Origin: Saprospiraceae bacterium
Lineage (GTDB): Bacteria; Bacteroidota; Bacteroidia; Chitinophagales; Saprospiraceae
Assembly (NCBI GenBank): GCA_016706365.1
Contig: JADJJU010000001.1
Coordinates: 335,001 to 399,000, forward strand
Reading direction: 5' to 3'
Length of the DNA: 64,000 nt
The notes beneath the pieces were generated by a model. The model ran no database searches. It worked only from the letters and a program-made list of their open reading frames with translations, and was not told where the DNA came from. Both the position numbers and the translations under genes were made by a program. Positions within the stretch are counted from its first letter, which is position 1, and each line of letters opens with the position of its first letter. Of the stretch, positions 47,308-56,270 are shown piece after piece.

Positions 47308-49177
47308 ATGAATTATCTTACACTGGAGCGGGTCTCTAAAAGCTATGGAGAGAAATTGCTCTTCAAGGATCTCACTCTATTTATCAATAAAGCGGAGAAG
47401 GTTGCCCTGATCGCCAAAAACGGAACAGGCAAGACTTCCCTTCTCAATATCATAATCGGAAAAGAACGCTCCGAAGGTTCTGAGGGCAAAATATATGTAA
47501 ACAAAGATATTCGCATCGGATATCTGGAACAGGAACCTGAACTCAATCCGGAAAAGACCATTTTTGAAGAAGTACTGGCAGTGGAAAATCCAATGGTCAA
47601 AGCTGTCAAAAATTACCTGGAAGCACTCGAAAATCCTGATAATCCTGCACTACTGGAGGAAGCAGGACATCAAATGGAAGAATTGCATGCATGGGATCAG
47701 GAGGCAAGGGTCAGAGAAATTTTGTCCCGATTAAAAATAGATCATCTAAGCCAAAAGGTAGGGTTCCTTTCAGGAGGCCAGAAAAAAAGACTCGCGCTGG
47801 CTAAGCTCCTGATTGACGAGCCGGAACTGCTCATTCTGGATGAGCCTACCAACCACCTGGATCTGGATATGATCGAATGGCTGGAAGAATACCTTCAACG
47901 TCCCAATCTTACTTTGCTGATGGTCACTCACGACAGGTACTTTCTTGAAAGCATCTGCGATAGCATTGTAGAACTAGAAAGAGGCAGTCTGACAAAATTC
48001 AGCGGAAATTATTCTGCCTATCTTGAAAAAAAGGCTTTGCTTCAGGAAAATGAATCCATAGAATTTGATAAGCTCAAAAAATTATACAGCAAGGAATTGG
48101 ACTGGGTAAGAAGGCAACCCAAAGCAAGAACTACCAAGGCTAAATCCCGGGTAGATAAATTTGATCAGATCAAAGATCAGGTCTCCGGTAGAAAAGTGGA
48201 TGAGGAAATGAAAATGGAAATCAAGGCTCAGCGACTTGGATCCAAAATTCTGGAGGCACATAATATCAGTAAGAAATTTAATGATCAATTGCTGGTTGAC
48301 AGCTTCAGTTATAAATTCAAAAAAGGAGAAAGAGTAGGTATCGTTGGTCCCAATGGAGCCGGCAAATCCACTTTTCTAAATATGCTGATTGGTCAGCTTG
48401 CTCCGGATACAGGAAAAGTAATTGTCGGTGAAACAACTGTCTTCGGCTACTATACCCAAAGTGGAATGAATCTCCGTGATGATAAGCGAGTCATCGATGT
48501 GATCACAGATATCGCAGAAGTCATTCCATTGGAGAAAGGCAAGCACATGACTGCCGCTCAGCTGCTGGAGAAGTTTCTTTTCAGCAGACCACAGCAACAG
48601 GTTTACGTGAGTCAGCTATCAGGAGGCGAGAAGAGAAGATTATATCTGCTTACCATTCTCATGAATAATCCCAATTTCATGATTTTGGATGAGCCTACCA
48701 ATGATCTGGATATCATGACGCTGAATGTACTTGAAGATTTTCTGGAGGATTTCCCCGGATGTCTGATCATTGTATCTCACGACAGGTATTTCCTGGATAT
48801 GTTGACAGAACATTTGTTCATCTTTGAAGGGAAAGGAGCCATCAAAGATTTCAATGGCAATTACACAGAATTCAGAGAGTGGCAAAAAGCTGAAGCGAAA
48901 GCCGCTTTCAGAAACTTCGAAACCTGCTGTTGTCGCAGCGGTCCAACAAATCTCAGCAGGCCTGAATGACAAAGAGCGCAAAGAATTGCACAATCTTGAA
49001 AAAGATATTGCCAGACTGGAAAGCAGAAAAGCCACCATTTTCTCCACTTTGAATGATGCTTCAATTGATGCTGATCAAATGACAAAACTCTCCGAAGAAC
49101 TAGGCACTGTCCAGGAGCAATTGGACGAGAAAGAAATGCGCTGGCTGGAATTGGAGGATATCAGGCAGGGGCATTGA
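47308..49177 (+). CDS. ABC-F family ATPase (Uup-like), frameshifted near the 3' end
   Basis: A cytoplasmic ribosome-associated ATPase with two nucleotide-binding domains. Walker A motifs are AKNGTGKTS and GPNGAGKST. Signature motifs are LSGGQKKRLALAK and LSGGEKRRLYLL, and Walker B motifs are LLILDEPTNHLD and MILDEPTNDLD. There are no membrane segments. As read, the frame stops at 48969 after a spurious cysteine-rich end. Removing one T from 48906-48908 continues into the C-terminal coiled-coil domain (SETSKPAVVAAVQQ, NDKERKELHNLEKDIARLES) to a stop at 49177, the usual length of about 620 residues. Both ATPase domains survive without the correction, but the Uup-type DNA/RNA-binding C-terminal domain would be lost. 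Confidence 0.85.
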
Positions 49178-49182
49178 AGTTG

Positions 49183-49383
49183 AACAGCCGGGTTAATCTG
49201 TTAATCGAAACAGCCGGGTGAACAGCCGTTAAAGCGTTAAAGCGGAACAGCCGGAGAGTGTAGGAGTTGAAGAGTTAAGAAGTTAAGGAAACAGCCAGGA
49301 AAACAGCTGGATGAAGAAAAACAGCCTTAGAGTGTATCAGTTTAGGAGTTGAGATGTTTAGGAAACAGCCAGTATATCAGCCG
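49183..49383 (+). repeat. AACAGCC / GTT-octamer degenerate tandem array
   Basis: Seven exact AACAGCC words (49183, 49209, 49221, 49246, 49290, 49320, 49364) plus two one-base variants (49302, 49376), all in one orientation. The spaces between are tandem 8-mers. GTTAATCT/GTTAATCG is at 49192-49207, GTTAAAGC twice at 49228-49243, GTTGAAGA/GTTAAGAA/GTTAAGGA at 49266-49289, and GTTTAGGA/GTTGAGAT/GTTTAGGA at 49340-49363. It begins 6 bases after the restored stop of the ABC-F gene. The remaining gap to 49519 contains hairpins (49414-49449 and 49489-49513) and no gene. Confidence 0.75.
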
Positions 49384-49413
49384 TTAGCAGAAAAACATGC
49401 CCCACCCGACACA

Positions 49414-49449
49414 TTCATAATTTTTAAGGTGCGCTTCAAAAATTATGAA
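49414..49449. terminator. Perfect 12-bp hairpin in the ABC-F/TlpA convergent gap
   Basis: TTCATAATTTTT (49414-49425) and AAAAATTATGAA (49438-49449) are perfect complements around a 12-base loop. It sits between the octamer array and the TlpA gene, which converge. The A/T-rich stem and T-tracts would serve either strand. A second, weaker hairpin (CCTTTC...GAAAGG, 49489-49513) is nearer to the TlpA stop. Confidence 0.4.
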
Positions 49450-49519
49450 GCTATCAAATTACAAGACATGTGCCAAGGAATTCATCGCCCTTTCTTTGCT
49501 TCGCAATGAAAGGAATCCC

Positions 49520-50008
49520 CTACTTCTTTGCGCTCAATTTACGAAGTTGCTCTTCCAGCTCGATTTCATCACCGGCGATGTAGCCATTATGTGAATACAC
49601 AACTTTTTTGTTTTTGTCCAGGACGAATGTCTGTGGGATGGTCTGGAAATTAAATGCTTTGAGCATGTCTTGTTTTTCATCCAGGTAGATGGAGTACTTC
49701 CACTTCTTCTCTCCTACCATCGGCTTCACCTTGCGCATACTGCGTGTGTCGTCGATAGAAATTGCAATGAATTCAACATCATATTCCGTTTGCCATGAGG
49801 CATATAGGTCTTTAATTGTGTCCAGTTCTTTTTTGCATGGATTACACCAGGTAGCCCAGAAATTAAGAACTGTGATTTTTTCTTTGCTAACTACATCTTC
49901 CAGCTTGACAGTCTTACCCTCCAGAGTTTTAAGTGAAACATCAGGCAATTGACAGAAAGCTGTTGATGACAATGCAAAGATTAATATCAGGGAGAATAGA
50001 AATTTCAT
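49520..50008 (-). CDS. TlpA-like thioredoxin/thiol-disulfide reductase
   Basis: A 162-residue exported thioredoxin-fold protein with a signal peptide and the redox motif VLNFWATWCNPCKKELD (WCNPC). The cis-proline region is FQTIPQTFVLDKNKKVV. It is of the TlpA/ResA group, which reduces or isomerises cysteine pairs in periplasmic clients such as apocytochromes or surface proteins. It is divergent from the DUF6029-like/Omp28 pair that starts at 50157; the shared 149-base region may hold both promoters. Confidence 0.9.
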   Translation of the reverse strand: MKFLFSLILIFALSSTAFCQLPDVSLKTLEGKTVKLEDVVSKEKITVLNFWATWCNPCKKELDTIKDLYASWQTEYDVEFIAISIDDTRSMRKVKPMVGEKKWKYSIYLDEKQDMLKAFNFQTIPQTFVLDKNKKVVYSHNGYIAGDEIELEEQLRKLSAKK

Positions 50009-50156
50009 GTTATAGGTAGATTTAAGGGCACAAAGAAAAAGAAATTATTCCCCGATAACAAGTTCGGCAAAATAATTCATTGGTAAATGTTCTGATTTTA
50101 ACGTATTATTTTGAGATTTGCGTACTCGAAGTAATTACCAAGAACAAGAAAGATTG

Positions 50157-51821
50157 ATGAGACATATTTTATTACTCCTATTTATAGGAATTTGCTTTCA
50201 TGCGGCAGCTCAGGAAGGTTCTAAAATCAGTGGAAGTATTCAAGCCAATGGCAATATATTTATCCGTGATTCTCTGATTGGCGCTGCCAATATCCCACAG
50301 TATGACCGACAATTATTTGGAGGTGAAACATGGCTCAATCTCAATTATTCCAACTGGGGTTTTGACGTGGGCGTTCGTTTCGATTTATTCAACAATTCAA
50401 ATTTGTTAAACCCAACTGACTCTTATACTGCAAATGGCATTGGGAGATGGTTTATCAGCAAGAAGATACAAGATCTAAGTATCACAGCCGGATACATCTA
50501 TGATCAGATCGGAAGTGGTATGATATTCCGGGCATGGGAGGATCGGCCCTTATTGATCGATAATGCTTTGGTAGGAGTCAGATTACAGTATGATATAACT
50601 CCGAATTTTTTTATTAAAGGATTCAGCGGAAGACAAAAAAACTTATTCGGCCAATATGGTTCCGTAATAAATGGGCTAAATGCAGAGGCTTATTTTTCGT
50701 TTGGGGAAGAAAAACCCTGGAGTATAAATCCGGGAATAGGACTTGTTCATAAGAATATCAATGATCAAACAGTAGCTTCTTTAGTGAATGTATTATCTAC
50801 ATATAATCCCGTAGACAGTATTGGAGCCAGATACAATACTTTTGCGCTCTCGCTTTACAATACACTAAACTTAGGTAATTTTACATGGTATGTGGAAGGT
50901 GCCTACAAAACGCCTGAAAACTTCTTCAATCCATTGGCAGAAAGAACTTTGTTTAATGGTGGTACCACTTTAGGAAAGTTTGTTCTTGAACCCGGTACAG
51001 TTGTTTATTCAAGTCTCAGCTATGCAAATGAAGGACTTGGAATTTCACTGGAAGCAAAAAGAACAGAAAACTTTACTTTCCGTGCCGATCCATTTGTAGC
51101 ACTCAACAGGGGGCTTCTCAATTTTCTTCCTCCTATGGCCAAGCTGCATACATACAGACTTAAATCCAGATACATCGCTGCTACTCAGGAATTAAGCGAA
51201 CAAGCCATTCAATTTGAAACACGTTATAGTCTTAATGACAAATGGACTTTTGGTGTGAATTTTTCTAATATTACCAATCTCGATCAATTGTTACTTTACC
51301 GCGATATTGATTTTGAATTCAATTTCAAACCCTCAACAAAACTATTCTTCTTGTGGGGCTTGCAGATGCAGCGGTATAATCAGGAGATTTATGAAGAAAA
51401 ACCGGGAGTACCTATTGTCGAGACCATTATACCATATGTTGAAGTTCTTTATAAAGTAGATCGCTACAAATCTCTTAGATTTGAATCTCAGTTTATGCAT
51501 GTTGGTAATGATGTTAAGGCTAATTCCAGACAGGATTATGGAGGCTGGCTATTCGGATTACTTGAATTTAGTATTGCTCCTCACTGGACATTTACTGCTT
51601 CTGATATGTTCAATATAGCTCCTGGCAAGAACTCTCCGGAGGATAATGGTGAAAAGCTGAGCCTGCATTACCCAAGATTTGATATATTTTACAATATTAA
51701 GAACAATAGATTTTCCTTATCTTACGTCAAGCAAGTTGAGGGAGTCGTGTGCACAGGAGGTATTTGCCGGCTGGAGCCCGCATTTAATGGTGTCAGATTT
51801 ACAGTTAATTCCACATTTTAA
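50157..51821 (+). CDS. Outer-membrane beta-barrel protein, DUF6029-like
   Basis: A 554-residue exported protein. A signal peptide (MRHILLLLFIGICFHAAAQ) is followed by many short amphipathic beta-strands separated by polar loops (GGETWLNLNYSNWGFDVGVRF, ITAGYIYDQIGSGMIFR). This indicates an outer-membrane barrel, and the chain ends in NGVRFTVNSTF with a terminal phenylalanine. It resembles the family DUF6029, which in Bacteroidota commonly sits beside TlpA and Omp28 genes as here. I use the ATG at 50157; a TTG at 50118 would add a hydrophilic N-terminus. Function is unknown. Confidence 0.68.
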   Translation: MRHILLLLFIGICFHAAAQEGSKISGSIQANGNIFIRDSLIGAANIPQYDRQLFGGETWLNLNYSNWGFDVGVRFDLFNNSNLLNPTDSYTANGIGRWFISKKIQDLSITAGYIYDQIGSGMIFRAWEDRPLLIDNALVGVRLQYDITPNFFIKGFSGRQKNLFGQYGSVINGLNAEAYFSFGEEKPWSINPGIGLVHKNINDQTVASLVNVLSTYNPVDSIGARYNTFALSLYNTLNLGNFTWYVEGAYKTPENFFNPLAERTLFNGGTTLGKFVLEPGTVVYSSLSYANEGLGISLEAKRTENFTFRADPFVALNRGLLNFLPPMAKLHTYRLKSRYIAATQELSEQAIQFETRYSLNDKWTFGVNFSNITNLDQLLLYRDIDFEFNFKPSTKLFFLWGLQMQRYNQEIYEEKPGVPIVETIIPYVEVLYKVDRYKSLRFESQFMHVGNDVKANSRQDYGGWLFGLLEFSIAPHWTFTASDMFNIAPGKNSPEDNGEKLSLHYPRFDIFYNIKNNRFSLSYVKQVEGVVCTGGICRLEPAFNGVRFTVNSTF

Positions 51822-51832
51822 AAGACAAAGCC

Positions 51833-52678
51833 ATGCAAAAAAATATCTTGTACATTTTCTGTATTGCCGCTATTCTTATATCCGGAGGTTGCAAAGAAAT
51901 CAGTCCTGAGTACAGATTAGTGCGTCCTCAGGAAGGTCAGCGCAATATTCTGATAGAAGAATTCACAGGAGTACAATGTGTCAATTGCCCCCAAGGCACT
52001 GATGAGATTATTAATCTTCAGGGTTTGTATGGTAAAAATCTGATTTCAGTTGCCATTCATGCAGGATTCTTTGCTCAGGCACCCTACTCTGACAGCAAGT
52101 ACAATTTTCTCACACTGCCAGGTCAGGCTATTGAAAATTGGATAGGACCTCCTCTTGGATATCCTTCAGCCGTTGTGAACAGATCAAAATTTTCAGGGGA
52201 AAATTCATATCAATTAGGGCGTCAAAAATGGGCTGCTTATGTCGGGCAACTTGCACAATCGCTCCCATTGTTAGATGTGACTGCAAACACAAACTTCAAT
52301 CCGGTTACAAGAGAGTTGGAAGTTTCGGTGACAGTTGAAGCATTTGCTGACATTAATGAAGATATCAGAATCAATGTTATGCTTACGGAAGATAATATTA
52401 TTGATCCCCAGGCAAATACTTCAGCTCCCAATGGCAGGACAGTTGAATACAGACACAGACATGTATTAAGGGCTATGCTGACAAATTTCGATGGTAACTT
52501 CCTGAGTGCAAATATGAAATTTGGAGATAAATTAACAAAAGAGTATTCATTTACTCTTCCGGCTGAAAATGGCTGGTGGGATGCTGACAATGTGCATATA
52601 GTAGCTTTTGTTACGGATGCAAGTACTAATGCTCCCGGTGAAGTACTGAATGCTACTGAGGTAAGCATCATAAAATGA
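51833..52678 (+). CDS. Omp28-related outer-membrane lipoprotein
   Basis: A 281-residue lipoprotein (lipobox ISGGC at about residue 20) of the Omp28 family. The N-terminal part contains LIEEFTGVQCVNCPQGTDEI, a thioredoxin-like CxxC (CVNC), and a conserved AIHAG segment. The C-terminal half is a beta-sandwich. It starts 11 bases after the DUF6029-like gene, so they form a two-gene unit, with TlpA transcribed divergently. A surface-exposed redox or disulfide-handling role is inferred from the CxxC and the TlpA neighbour. Confidence 0.82.
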   Translation: MQKNILYIFCIAAILISGGCKEISPEYRLVRPQEGQRNILIEEFTGVQCVNCPQGTDEIINLQGLYGKNLISVAIHAGFFAQAPYSDSKYNFLTLPGQAIENWIGPPLGYPSAVVNRSKFSGENSYQLGRQKWAAYVGQLAQSLPLLDVTANTNFNPVTRELEVSVTVEAFADINEDIRINVMLTEDNIIDPQANTSAPNGRTVEYRHRHVLRAMLTNFDGNFLSANMKFGDKLTKEYSFTLPAENGWWDADNVHIVAFVTDASTNAPGEVLNATEVSIIK

Positions 52679-52798
52679 TTATGACCCATTGGCATAAATC
52701 CCGTAACATTTGCCTTTCAAGTTCGTGTGATTGAAATAATTTTTATGAAGTGTAATGCTGCACTCATATTGTCTAATTGATTTTTCTCTTTAAAATAA

Positions 52799-54849
52799 AT
52801 GATTATGCTCCTTCGCTTAATTCCATTATTGCTGGTCTTTACTTTTTTCACTCAAGTCCAGGCTCAGGATAAGCTGAGTGCTGACCTGATGATGAAAATC
52901 CCCCGTATAGCTGAACCCGCAATTTCACCTGATGGAAAAAATGTAATTTATACTGAACGCATAGTTTCAGTCGAGGAAAATAAAAGTAAGCCAACTTTGA
53001 AGATTTCAAACATGGCCGGTCAAAGCACAATTATCGAAGTGGGAGCATTCTCTGCCCAATGGCTCAATGCCACAAAAATTGCCTACATGGCAAGTGCCGA
53101 CAATGGAGTTCAACTATGGGAAAAAGATGTTGTTTCAGGCAAAAAAACAAAAATCACTAACAGAACTGATGGCATCAGCGGATATGGATACAGTCCGGAT
53201 GGTAAGAAAATTTGGTATAGCGCCGACGTAAAAGTAAATGAGTCAGTTGTGGATCTTAATCCTGACTTGCCTAAAACCGGAGGTGCAAAATTAATGGATG
53301 GTCTGATGTATCGTCACTGGACAGCCTGGGATGACGGGCACTTTAGCCATGTATTTATAGCTGATCGCACTGACAGTCTTGTATCAAATGAAAAAGATAT
53401 TATGTCCCGCGAACCTTTCCACAGTCCACAAAGACCATTTGGCGGCTCCGAAGAAATAAGTTTCAGTTCAGATGGGAAGTATCTTGCTTATACATCCAAA
53501 AAACTAAAAGGAACAGCTTCTGCCGTCAGCACTAATGCAGACATCTATCTATACAATATTGCCACCGGAACAACAGAAAATGTGACCACATTTAATAAGG
53601 GATATGATGTTCAGCCAAAATTTTCGAAGGATGGAAAATATATGATCTGGTTGTCTATGGCCCGCGATGGATATGAAGCTGACAAAAACCGGCTTATGCT
53701 GATGGATCTGGCCACTAAAAAAGTTGTAGATCTAAGTGCTGATTTTGACAATAATGTTGATGATGCACAGTGGGATCCTTCTGCTCCGAATAAAATCATT
53801 TTCAATGCCGGAGTAAAAGCTACAATGCAATTACATACTTTGACATTTGATTCAGCGTTGAAACCCACCATAAAAGCAATAACCTCTGATGTAGCAGATT
53901 ATCAGAGCTTTTCAACGACTGTTGTGAATGGAAAAACAAAAATCGTTGCCTCCAGAATGTCAATGTCATCACCGACTGAATTGTATGAGGTAGATGCAAC
54001 AAGCGGAAAGAGTACTCAAATTACCAGTGCACTAAAATCTTCTCTACCGGATGTTAAAATGGGTAAAGTAGAAAAACGAATGGTTGAAGCTACAGATGGA
54101 AAAGAAATATTGACCTGGGTAGTATATCCACCGGATTTTGATCCAAATAAAAAATATCCGGCTTTGTTATATTGCCAGGGGGGACCGCAAAGTACCGTGA
54201 GTCAGTTCTTTTCTTACAGGTGGAATCTGCAATTGATGGCTGCAAAAGGGTATATCGTTGTAGCTCCAAACCGTCGCGGACTTCCTTCATTCGGTCAGGA
54301 ATGGAATGAGCAAGTTTCAGGTGACTGGGGCGGGCAGGCTATGAAAGATTTGCTTTCTGCCATTGACGATGTTGCAAAAGAACCATATGTGGATGCAGAT
54401 GCTCTTGGAGCTGTAGGAGCCAGCTTCGGTGGATACAGTGTTTACTGGTTGGCAGGCAATCACAATAAGCGATTCAAATCTTTTATTTCACATTGCGGAG
54501 TGTTCAATCTGGAATCTATGTATGGTACTACAGAAGAAATGTTCTTTATCAATCATGATCTCGGAGGCCCTTACTGGAATAATAACAATGCTGAAAGCTA
54601 TAAAAACACTCCCCTCATAATTATGTGCAAAATTGGGATACCCCTATCCTTGTTATTCATAATGAACTGGATTTCAGAGTACCTGTCTCTCAAGGTATGG
54701 AAGCATTTAATGCTGCTCAACTCCGTGGTATTCCAAGTAAATTTCTGTACTTCCCTGATGAAGGACATTGGGTCAATAAACCTCAAAATTCTCTGCTTTG
54801 GAACCGCGTCTTTTTTGAGTTTTTGGATACCCATTTGAAGAAACCGTAG
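52799..54849 (+). pseudogene. S9-family prolyl oligopeptidase, frameshifted before the catalytic Asp and His
   Basis: A secreted serine peptidase: signal peptide (to about TQVQAQ), beta-propeller (about residues 25-420) and an alpha/beta-hydrolase domain with nucleophile GASFGGYS (serine at about residue 542). As read, the frame becomes unrelated after ESYKNT and stops at 54838. Adding one base at about 54610-54614 restores SPHNYVQNWDTPILVIHNE, then the acid LDFRVPVSQG and the histidine DEGHWVNKPQN, ending at 54849. Without the correction the charge-relay aspartate and histidine are both lost, so the enzyme would be inactive. Either a homopolymer sequencing indel or true decay. Confidence 0.8.
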
Positions 54850-54852
54850 AAG

Positions 54853-55046
54853 AGTTGCTGGTTGTTGGTTGCTCTGGTTGAATGGCAAACAGCCGCTTTT
54901 AGCTTTTGGCCATTAGCTGTTGGCGAACAGCCGGGAAAAAGCTACGAGCGTCGAGAAGAAACCACCAGTTTAGCAGAGTGGAGTTAAGTTGGAATAGATG
55001 ATGCGTGTACAAGTTGAGTAGTTTAGTTAACAGCCAAAAACAGCCG
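54853..55046 (+). repeat. Heptamer / AACAGCC degenerate array
   Basis: Heptamers in phase: AGTTGCT, GGTTGTT, GGTTGCT at 54853-54873. At 54897-54924 there are TTTTAGC, TTTTGGC, CATTAGC, TGTTGGC (consensus NNTTRGC). Four exact AACAGCC words lie at 54888, 54926, 55029 and 55039, in the same orientation as the copies at 49.2 kb. The array begins 4 bases after the restored stop of the S9 peptidase. Confidence 0.7.
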
Positions 55047-55096
55047 GAGAGAAGTTGCAATTCTTACTTTGAATTCTCTTAAAAAGTTGCAGATGG

Positions 55097-55170
55097 TCCG
55101 GGTCTCCTGACCCGGATTAAATACTCAAACCCACGACTCACACTCTCCACATACTGGCGTCTCCTGACGC
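55097..55170. repeat. Two short hairpins with the same TCCT loop
   Basis: TCCGGGTC-TCCT-GACCCGGA (55097-55116, 8-bp stem) and GCGTC-TCCT-GACGC (55157-55170, 5-bp stem). They share the core GTC-TCCT-GAC while the outer stem bases differ in a compensating way, which is what selection on structure would give. Confidence 0.6.
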
Positions 55171-55583
55171 TTTATACGCAGTCAATCTATACTGAAAAGA
55201 TCGGGCGAGTTAATCCTCTATTAGAGCCTGTCGGGAATAAGTTGAAATAAAAATCCTCTTATGGTCTATGGTCTTCGGCTCTGGCTCAATAGCCTGTGTG
55301 AGAGTTGGTTAAATTTGCCAGTTTTGAATTTCAAATTTGGGCGTAGACTTTTGGTGTTGTGTGCATTTCTTGCGCCCATTTAAGAAAAACTTGCAAATTG
55401 GTTTGTGTAAGGAAGCTGTCGACCTCGCGAAGCACATCACCTTTTCATGGCTTGTCTCACAAAAAAAACACTTGTAGCGTAGTAAGCAAAGCGAACCTCG
55501 CTGTCACCTTTTAAGCTGTAAGCGCAGAAAAACATCACAGCTCCAATTCAAGGAGCGAAAACCTGTAGAGTCCCAACAAAAAA

Positions 55584-55610
55584 GCGCCGCACGGGATATC
55601 CGGACGACGC
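55584..55610 (-). terminator. Intrinsic terminator of yceI
   Basis: On the minus strand a GC-rich hairpin (GCGTCGTCCGG, loop, CCGTGCGGCGC, with one mismatch and two G-T pairs) is followed directly by TTTTTT. It starts 24 bases after the yceI stop. Confidence 0.85.
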
Positions 55611-55634
55611 CTGCTTTTATATACGAACCCCTAA

Positions 55635-56216
55635 TTATTTGCTCATAACAAGATTCACTGTCAAATCAAATTCATCATAGATTGCCTTGTCACCAAGGTT
55701 TTCAAAGAATTTACCTGAACCATATCTTACATCATATTTAGTTCTGTCCACTTTGATTTTAGCTACAGCACTCACATCAGGAGTAATAGTTGCATTGAAA
55801 GTGATAGGATGAGTGATTCCTTTGATAGTCAAATCACCTGTTACCTCATATTCTTTGCCTTTTACCTGCTTAGCTTTTTTGATTACAAATTTTGCAGTAT
55901 TGTATTTCTCCACACTGAAGAAATCGTCAGACTTTAAGTGTCCTGTAAGTTTGTCTTTCATACTACCTGTCAAATCAGTCACAGTAATGGAGGTCATATC
56001 CATTTCAAACTGACCGCTTACTAATTTTGCTCCATTGAAATTAAGATCTGCACTCTTAAGATTCACTGTTCCTTTGTGAGCACCAGTTACTTTAGCTGCA
56101 TCCCAAACTATTGTACTTTTAGTAAGATCTACTTTTACCGGCTTAGGAGCAATTGGGTTAGCTACTGCTACCAATGTGAATGCTGTCATAAGCATTGAAA
56201 AAAAAGCTGTTTTCAT
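55635..56216 (-). CDS. YceI-family polyisoprenoid-binding-like protein
   Basis: A 193-residue exported lipocalin-like protein (signal peptide to about VAVANP). It has the YceI pattern VDLTKSTIVWDAAKVTGAHKG, FEMDMTSITVTDL, HLKSDDFFSVEKYNTAKFVI and DLTIKGITHPITFNATI. The family binds isoprenoid or long-chain amphiphiles in the periplasm. It lies 54 bases downstream of marR and ends in a clear terminator, so the pair is one transcript. The presence of crtI elsewhere in the window makes an isoprenoid link attractive but unproven. Confidence 0.92.
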   Translation of the reverse strand: MKTAFFSMLMTAFTLVAVANPIAPKPVKVDLTKSTIVWDAAKVTGAHKGTVNLKSADLNFNGAKLVSGQFEMDMTSITVTDLTGSMKDKLTGHLKSDDFFSVEKYNTAKFVIKKAKQVKGKEYEVTGDLTIKGITHPITFNATITPDVSAVAKIKVDRTKYDVRYGSGKFFENLGDKAIYDEFDLTVNLVMSK

Positions 56217-56270
56217 AAAAAAGAGTTTTTGTGTTTACAATTAATGAATACTATAAAAAAAATTAAAATA

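Larger units (their letters stand above)
54850..55634. other. Gene-free stretch of about 785 bases
   Basis: No coding frame with family features on either strand. The left third is a heptamer/AACAGCC array and the middle has two hairpins with identical loops (both listed separately). The right half (about 55180-55580) is plain sequence with short imperfect duplications such as CACCTTTT twice. It could be an eroded mobile element, but no transposase fragment could be recognised. The last 50 bases hold the yceI terminator. Confidence 0.6.

Noticed and set aside
48882..48930. Programmed frameshift in the ABC-F gene
   Set aside because: No X-XXY-YYZ slippery site or strong downstream structure at the junction; a one-base indel in a TTT run is simpler.
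49183..49383. AACAGCC array as a CRISPR or minisatellite
   Set aside because: Repeats are 7-8 bases with spacers of variable 5-37 bases that are themselves tandem words; there are no cas genes and no unit of 20-40 bases.
55180..55580. Insertion-sequence remnant beside the second array
   Set aside because: No transposase motif, terminal inverted repeats or target duplication could be found; only short imperfect repeats.
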